Shown piece by piece: positions 56,647 to 64,000 of a stretch of 64,000 nucleotides of DNA. The first letter of the stretch is position 1. Each line of letters opens with the position of its first letter. The notes below the pieces were generated by a model. That model was not told the DNA's origin and did not search any database. It saw nothing but the letters and a program-made list of their open reading frames with translations. The position numbers were made by a program, and so were the translations under genes. This DNA is from Zelopaecilomyces penicillatus. Lineage: Eukaryota > Ascomycota > Sordariomycetes > Hypocreales > Pseudodiploosporaceae. Location: contig VCCP01000004.1 in NCBI GenBank assembly GCA_005765155.1, positions 2,852,001-2,916,000 of the forward strand. Reading direction: 5' to 3'.

Positions 56647-59373
56647 ATGGCGCCAGACCGCATTGCCAACGCTATTGATAGTCTGATAACCCACTTAATC
56701 CCAATCAACCCTCACGAGGACGAGGATGCAGCACAGCAGCGGCACGACAACTGTTTTGAGTTTGTCAAGACCCTGATAGAGAGGTGAAACATAATTCATA
56801 TTTTCTGCCAGTGTTTTTTTTTTGTGTCCAGTCTGCAATGACGAATATGCTGACAACCTCCAAGCCCTCCAAGCCCCGCCATCGCGTCGGACGTCAACCA
56901 TGCCTCAGACTTGATAAAAAGAAAGTTGATTCAGACCAATCCGAGCCAGGCGCTCCGATTCTCTGGTCTATATACGAGGCTCCTAGCTCTCCCCGTTCTG
57001 GAACACAAATGGGCGATTCTTTACCTTCTCTATCAGCTTAGCGATTCTCCAGATCCCAGCGAACCACTTCCCCTCAGCCCCGTCAGACCTTCAGCACCCA
57101 ACTATCGAGATGCCGTCAGTCGAGATGCTATTAAAAGACAAGCAAAGACCCGTTCCAAGACATCAACACCTGTTTCTAGGTCTGAAGACGAGCAGTTCAA
57201 GGACGCTTTCCAGCCAGAAGGGTTGCGCAAATTCCCACCACCGAAAGAGACAAAACAGGCCCCGGAAGAGAAAAAGCCACAGACTGATGGACCGCGGAAG
57301 GATGCTGCACCGAAATCTACCCTCCTGTCCAGTAACTATGCCGATATAGATCCATCAGAGACTGCTATTCTACGAGACCTGCCATTTACACTTCAAGGAC
57401 TCTCCTCGACAAACCTTGCGTTCTCAAGTAATGACACCCTAAAACTACCAGCTACACTGCCACTTCCTATAATTTCTATCCTACACACATTGGCTGAGCC
57501 GTCTCTACTTTACCGCAAGCTTGATGCTTTCTGCCAGGCCCCCGCCAAGGGCCTCTTGGGTCAGAGCTTGCGGTCCGCCATTAGCAGCGAACTGCGAGCA
57601 TATCTGAACCTAATTGCAACGCTCGAAGGCCAGATCCGAGTCGCATTATCCTGTCTGGATGAGACTGCTCCTCGTGGGGGTATTGGAAAGTCGGGAGTGA
57701 CACTCAAGAGATGTGTAGTTTGGACTCGCGAAGCAACCATGGGGTTGAGGCTGATGAGTCTAATTGCTGAGGAATCTGAGAACAAAAAGGGCGGTCAGAT
57801 GATTTCGCTGATACATAGCTTTGCTTCTTCCAACGGCGATCCAGTCGTTGCCGCCTTTGCCGAACGACTCCTGGGGAGTTTTACCTGGCCGTTCTATGAC
57901 ATTTTACGGCACTGGATCTACGACGGTGAGCTATCGGATCCATATCTAGAATTCTTTGTGCGGGAGCCAACCCCAAGCAAGGATGCCGCCAAAACTAAAG
58001 GTGTGGGCAATGTCTGGGAGGACAAGTACGAAATTTCTCAGGACATGATTCCAACCATTATTACACAAGACTTTGCCCAGAAGGTCTTTCTGATTGGTAA
58101 ATCTCTCAACTTTATTCGGCACAGCTGCGGTGACTCGCTCTGGGTGGAGGATTACTCTAAAGCAGCATCTAAAGAACTGAGATATGGGGATACCGCTACC
58201 GTTGAGACATGGATTGACGAAGCGTATAAGACAACGATGAAGCGCCTCATGGAACTGATGGTCAACAAATTCCATCTATTCAATCATCTTCAGGCACTCA
58301 AGAATTACATTTTACTTGGTCAGGGAGACTTCATCGCACTTCTCATGGAGTCACTCGCTGCTAACCTTGATCGGCCTGCTGGAGCGCAATATCGGCACAC
58401 ACTCACCGCGCAATTAGAACATGCAATTCGTGGTTCCAACGCACAGTACGACTCTCCCGAGGTTCTTCGCAGACTCGATGCTCGAATGCTCCAGCTATCT
58501 CATGGCGATATCGGCTGGGACTGTTTCACCCTTGAATATAAGATTGACGCACCTGTGGACGTTGTAGTCACGGAGTGGGGAAACCGGCAATATCTGAAGG
58601 TGTTTAACTTCTTGTGGAGAATCAAGCGCGTGGAGTTTGCGTTGCTATCTACTTGGAGAAAGTGTATGACTGGTTCTCGTGGGGTTTTACAGAGTTCGAA
58701 TCCGGTGGTAGTCCAAACGTGGAAGTCTACGCGCGGAGTTCTCGCCGAAATGATCCACTTTGTTGGGCAGCTTCAGTACTATATTCTGTTCGAGGTCATT
58801 GAATCCTCATGGGGCGAGCTACAGAAGCGCATCCAGAAAGACGACTGTACGCTTGACGATCTCATCAAGGCTCACGAACGTTACCTCAACGACATCACGC
58901 ATAAGGGTCTTCTAGGACCCAAGCATCGCCATCACTCGACAGACGACAAGGATCGCACGACATATCTAGACCAACTGAGTGACCTTTTGCGATTCATGCT
59001 GCACTATCGTGACTCAGTCGCCGGCCTCTACAGTTGGAGCGTCTCGGACTTTACGCGGCGGCAAGATGCCGATGTGCGGAGCACGACGCGTCGGGATGAT
59101 GACGGCGGCGGCGGCGTACAGACGCCGGAGAATGTTCCATCAGAGTTTCCCGTGCTGCAAGAGCGGCTCAGACACCTGGGCGGGTCATTCCGGACGAGGC
59201 TGCAGATCTTGCTGGGTGACTTGGCATACCAGCCAGACGTGGACATGAGGTTCCTCGGCGTGGCTATGAACTTCAATGATGTGTACCAGCCTGCAAGGAG
59301 GAAGACTAAGGCTCCGCAGACCGGAGGCACTGGCCCCGGCGCATCGTCGGCGAACACCTCCAAGGTTTCTTAG
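56647..59373 (+). CDS. Gamma-tubulin complex component GCP3 (Spc98/Alp6)
   Basis: Core subunit of the gamma-tubulin small complex that nucleates microtubules at spindle pole bodies. Exon 1 is 56647-56783; exon 2 starts at 56874 or 56865 and ends at 59373, giving 878 or 881 aa. Exon 1 encodes MAPDRIANAIDSLITHLIP...CFEFVKTLIE. Both acceptors restore the frame into PAIASDVNHASDLIKRKLIQTNPSQALRF. GRIP1 begins near ILRDLPFTLQGLSS; typical blocks are GSFTWPFYDILRHWIYDGEL, FVREP, GKSLNFIRHSCGD, FNHLQALKNYILLGQGDF. GRIP2 carries GWDCFTLEYKIDAPVD, YLKVFNFLWRIKRVEFAL and MIHFVGQLQYYILFEVIE. A TGA in the spliced frame lies between the donor and both acceptors, so an intron is required. Confidence 0.92.
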
Positions 59374-62300
59374 GACGGGTGGGCTTGTGAGGGTTTGAAG
59401 TGAAGACGAGCAGATATGGACACATATACCAGGCCGCCGACTTGTATGCTAGCCAGCTAGTTATCTAGGTGATTGATGATGATATGATACAACGTATGAG
59501 TTGAGCCCAGCGGCTCCTTTTCCCCCACTTTTCCAGTGATGTATCTCGATACACGATATACGATACTTATCCGCAAAGCAGTTTCCCCACGCCAAAGCTC
59601 GATGAGGCTTGCAGCACAGCTGAAGACGCAAGCATTCCTCCTGACTTGCCTCGCCAACTGAGACATGGCTGGCTATCCAAGCAGCTTGCTTGTAGTATGT
59701 TGGATAGTAGACACTCCCCATCCCCCTACTCCATAATTGTTCGGTATGGGCTAGTAGTGAAGTTTTTCTGCTGGGATTTTGGGTTGTGGGGGACCATCTG
59801 CCAAGGCAGCAGCTCGATGCGCAGATGGGTTGACTCATAAGGAGATCTGGATCTTCGTGTCTGAGATGGGAAAGACACGCATGCGCAATCAGATCTGAGT
59901 ATGCACAGTATGGAACCAAATTGTCTGGGAAATATGGTATTGACAAGCTCGCCATGCTAGTATTGGGTATTCGGGTATTGGCTCCAGACATGGTTCTGCC
60001 CAATGGAGTCTACGTTTGCTCGCCTGAACAATCACTACTGGAATATGAAGGACATCATATGTGCAACACACTCTTCTGAGTGGTTCGCAGCCTATCAAAG
60101 AATCGAAAAAAGGACACAGTTTCCAATGTCGCGCATACAAGACAAATACCACCACATACAGCCTTTTGTTTTTTAAAGAAGAAGAAAAAATCCCGGCCAA
60201 CGTGTAGGAGCAAGGTATGGGACACGCAAACAGAGACACGAAAACAGGAACTACCCCCCCCTCAAACGCATGATCTTCGTCATTGTTAGTATTTATGCCG
60301 TACAAGAAGGTCATGGGTCTTGTGGCAACATGCATGCGTATTAGGATTTCTTGTCAGGGCGCCTAACGCAAATATGTATTCAGGATATGTGAAAGTGGCT
60401 GAGCTCGCCCCCCCAGGAAAAAGTGAAACCCATGATCTTGAGGGGGTAAAACTCAAAAAGCAAAAGAAAACGAACATGGGGATTCAAAGGGTTGCAAGGC
60501 AGAGAAATACAAAGACCCATATTCAAGAATCAAGCTCATCAAGGAAGTAATGGAACCATTAACCCATTTGTCAATGCCTTGGCAGTCGGTAGAAAACAAA
60601 CAAGATGCACGCCTCTGGTCCAAGTGCTCAGTTTCTGTCGAGGTGGTTGTCCAACCCCGCGTTTTGTTGTTTCTCCTTTTGGTTCATTTTTTATTTTTTT
60701 TATTTTTTAGTATATATCCTGTTTGGCAGAGTTGGTTGGGTGTTATTCAATACAATTAACACTTTTGATAGAAACAAAACAAATAAAAAAAAAACCAGCA
60801 CAGGATGGGCTTGGTTGGAGGTTGGGTTGTCTATGGTTGTTGTGGGGAAGATGCGGAGAAGGAAACGCAAGGGGTCCTGCAGCACTAATAATTACGATCC
60901 AGATGGGGCTACCTAATTACGTTAGTGTGTCGAATTCCTTCTTTGCATACTGTATTTTTTCGGATTTTTCGGATCTACTGCGTACCTAGTACCACACCAG
61001 TAGGCTATTGCAATCCTTACCGAATACAGGCTGCCTTGTGCTCTCTTCTCTCCTTCTCTCTCAGCCCTTTTTCATTTCTTTGGATCCCTGATTTCGGGGC
61101 CGTGGGGCATTACCAATATTATTGTTGTTGTTTTTGGTTATTCTGTGGTTGGTTGATTTGTTAATTTGTTTGGTGGTTTTTCCCAATAACACGAGTTTGT
61201 TTAGCCTTGCTTGCGAGTTCGGTTGGGGCGCGTATTGAAAGACGGATTTTCTTGGGGGTTGCAATCATGGAATGAAGATACTTATTCGGGATTCAAGCAT
61301 GCGGAAGTACGATTTCCTCTTCCAGACGAAAACACACGAGATCCAAAAGTACACAATAAGCCATCTCATTCAATCGGTAAATGCCGTCTTTTCATCCTCG
61401 GGCCGTGACTCCTTACAACCATGTGGGAAAGCAGACAGACAGTCGGTCAGTGTTAAGAGTCGATCCGGGGCCGAGGCTTGATTGCTGGACAGAATAGGAA
61501 AAAGAGCAAACTGCGATAATTGTACTAATGCGCCATCTGATCCATCTAGTAATAAGTTTGCATCACATTTGCCAACGCAAGCTGGACAAGCGTTCGCATA
61601 TCCCACGTCCCATCCCGAGAAGTATCCTGGTGTGCGTGGGTGGGTGTGCGTATGTGCGCGTTGATGTCTGCCTCCTAAAAAGAAGAGTCACCACAGCCAA
61701 GGAACAAAAAAAAAGTCAACAATGTTATGAATCACTGACGCCATCGCAACATGTCTGAGCTCGGCCGTGAATTTCCCTTGGTAGCAAAGATGGCAAAGTG
61801 CCCAGAAGTCACTACCACCTCCACACCCCCTTTTACAGTCCTCTTTCTCATCGTTCTCTCCCTGTGAGGCGTTGTACAGTTTTGGTCGTCGACAAGGTGA
61901 ATAATGATTGGTACCTTCGGTTTAGTACCTTAGCTAGCCAAGAGGCAAGATAACGCAATTAACTCATCACCTGTAGCCAGCCAGCGTCTGAGACAGATGA
62001 CTCTAGGCTCGGACAGATTTAATTCTTTCTCTGACCAGCTCGCAACGCCCTAATCCCGACCAGCTGGGCGCACGTCTCAAGCAAAAGGGACTTGGGAAAA
62101 CAAAAATAAAACAGAAACCTGAAAGGAAAGAAAGGTAGAGAAACAATGACAATGGTCGGCCACACGGCCCTGCGCCTCCCTGTTACTTCAGGTTGGCGTC
62201 CAGTCGCAGGTAACCTCACAGCCTCATGTATCGCGTTTGGACCTCTTCACCGCCGTCTTTGGATGCATAAAAGACTTGGAGTCTGATTCCATGATGGCAC

Positions 62301-64000
62301 GACGGCCTGGATTTTGACGATTATCAGAGCCCGGCCTGACGCATGCAGCCTGCGACGGGCCGTTCCCTGCAGTTACAGTGGGTGTAGCCCGTAATAATGA
62401 GGCACTGGAAGCACCACTACCTCAAGCAAGCAAGAAATCAAGGGGCGAGATGCACCAGACATCACACATCAACTGGATGCGCTGGCAAGCAAACGCACAT
62501 TCATCCGACCCAGGATTTAGAGATGAACGGTCAAACAAACCTATTGAGGCTTGCAGCTAGTAAGTATGAGCCAGAGTCTGCACACGTCGAATACTGGGAC
62601 ACAAGGGTACCGGCATTAATACGGCAAGTGCCTCTCTCAGCACGAATAGTCATATAACCAAAATTTTGTCCGTCCCATCTCGTTTAGTTAGCAGCTCCCC
62701 CAGAGGACAAAAAGTCCCGTTGCCAGACTCTTGTAGGAGGCAACCAATGCATTTGTGTATGAGAATGTGATGTCTGTTGCTACACGTCAAGCAGTACCTG
62801 TAGTTTGATATTTCGGTAACCCTGGGTACATGGATCAATCAATCCAATACTTCAATCACAAGCACGGCCGCCTACCCAGTCTTGGGGCTGTTTGGAGGAC
62901 ATGGGGCTGTCCATTGTGCACAACTTGTAGGCACCTCATATGACACTCGCCGACATCAACAGATACACGTGTGGTCTTGTTGGCGAATCGCATGATGGAT
63001 ATTTGTTGGCTGCGTTGTTGTACAATGAAAAAAAAAGACCAAAAAAATCGGAACAGTGCATGATTTGTATGGGAGCCTGAATATCGGACGACTCCCGTGC
63101 GCGAGGAATTCAAGCTGCTACATAATTACAGTACGTAGCACGAGGAAGTCAGGGACTGGCTTCTCTGCCTCGGGTGACGTTACCGGTTAATTAGTCGTCA
63201 TTCATCCACTATCCAAGGCTGGAGCCCGTAATCCAGCCAACTTACTATCCAATCACACTCCTATTCATTTCCAGCTAGGCAGCAGATCCTTATAAGCCGA
63301 GGCATGTGTGTAGCCAACTGCCTGTAAGTCAAAGGATTCTGCCCCAAGGCATGGTAAATAAAACTATGGTGGACCACCCATACGAAGAAGAATCAGCCGT
63401 GTCAAACTTCGTACAGGCAGGTAAGTCCCTGTGCTACACGAAACGATGTCGTTAGACAAAACAAACCAGCGGCGGCGACAAAGCATCCCCAGGATCCTTC
63501 CGGCCCGGTAGCCGACCGGAGGGAATGTTAGATTCGCCGGTTGGAATATTCTAGTCTGGGTTGTGGAGAAGGAAGGGTGATATTTCAAATAGACGGGGGG
63601 TGTGTGCATATAGAACGGGGACAGCATCAAGGAAACCAGGTAAAAGAAAGACAAGACAGGGGCGCTGCTAACTTTTCTTTTTCCTTTCACAGGCGCACCG
63701 TCCTTGGTTCGTCCAACTGAAATCTCACAACGGAAGTTCTTGCTAAATAAAACGAGTGGGAGCCAGTGGGAACTGCTGAGATGAGCCCTCTCTACTCGGT
63801 CATGTCGTCCCACGTAATGGCCAGACCATCGTGCCCCCCGGGAAGCCTAGGAGTAATGCGTGTAAGCATCATCCGCTGGCCAAGAGAGTCAGAAATGCGG
63901 ATTCTCCCGCTATATTGCCATATCTATCTGCTTGTATGGGCTCTGCATGGCTATGAATGGCCTGGAATGGCATCTTGGACGAAGGATGGCGACGATGTCA
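59374..64000. other. 4.6-kb right-end region without a supported gene
   Basis: Contains the GCP3 3' flank, A/T homopolymer runs (60690-60710, 60784-60793), pyrimidine-rich patches (61040-61080) and many short frames without exon features. The largest, a 149-codon minus-strand frame at 63364-63813, has no recognisable content. A long promoter/leader or 3' UTR of a gene beyond the edge would fit, but nothing shows it. Confidence 0.4.

Noticed and set aside
63364..63813. 149-codon minus-strand frame at the right end
   Set aside because: Composition is unremarkable with no motif; not distinguishable from chance.

Overview
The window comes from a filamentous ascomycete nuclear genome, most likely a Sordariomycete and perhaps Hypocreales. 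That placement rests on protein resemblance and gene style and was not tested by a search. The eukaryotic signs are clear: short 50-230 nt introns with GT(or GC)...AG borders and CTAAC/CTGAC-like branch points, intron-containing tRNA genes, pyrimidine-rich leaders, and proteins such as Spt6, Dpb2, GCP3, Snf1 and PKA-R. I rebuilt 17 complete protein genes exon by exon, plus the 3' end of one more at the left edge.

Left block (1-11.8 kb): the tail of an unidentified gene; neutral trehalase (+); isocitrate lyase (+); and the SNF1 kinase gene (-), which converges on isocitrate lyase. All three complete genes belong to carbon-source and stress metabolism. Middle accessory block (about 13.4-23 kb): a tRNA-Asn gene; a 2.75-kb decayed DNA transposon with long terminal inverted repeats and an 8-bp target duplication (hAT-like, RIP-type decay); three tandem tRNA-Gly genes; two small secreted cysteine-rich proteins (one with WAP-type cysteine spacing); and an UNC93-like membrane protein. 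This is the least housekeeping-like part of the window.

Right block (23-59.4 kb), mostly housekeeping: a conserved putative mitochondrial protein and DPB2 (divergent), a Bre4/ArAE-type membrane protein, a HAD hydrolase, a Ste7-type MAPKK, SPT6, a small Stf2-like protein whose start codon is split by an intron, the splicing factor SPF27, the PKA regulatory subunit, the SAGA subunit Ada1/Hfi1 and gamma-tubulin complex protein GCP3. The last 4.6 kb holds no gene I can support.

Together the window carries several parts of glucose and stress signalling: PKA-R, Snf1, a trehalase with a PKA-type RRGS site, glucose-repressible isocitrate lyase and a MAPKK. I see no evidence of co-regulation beyond proximity. 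The best candidates for something new are the WAP-like secreted protein with its cysteine-rich neighbour, the decayed transposon placed between tRNA genes, and the split-start-codon gene.
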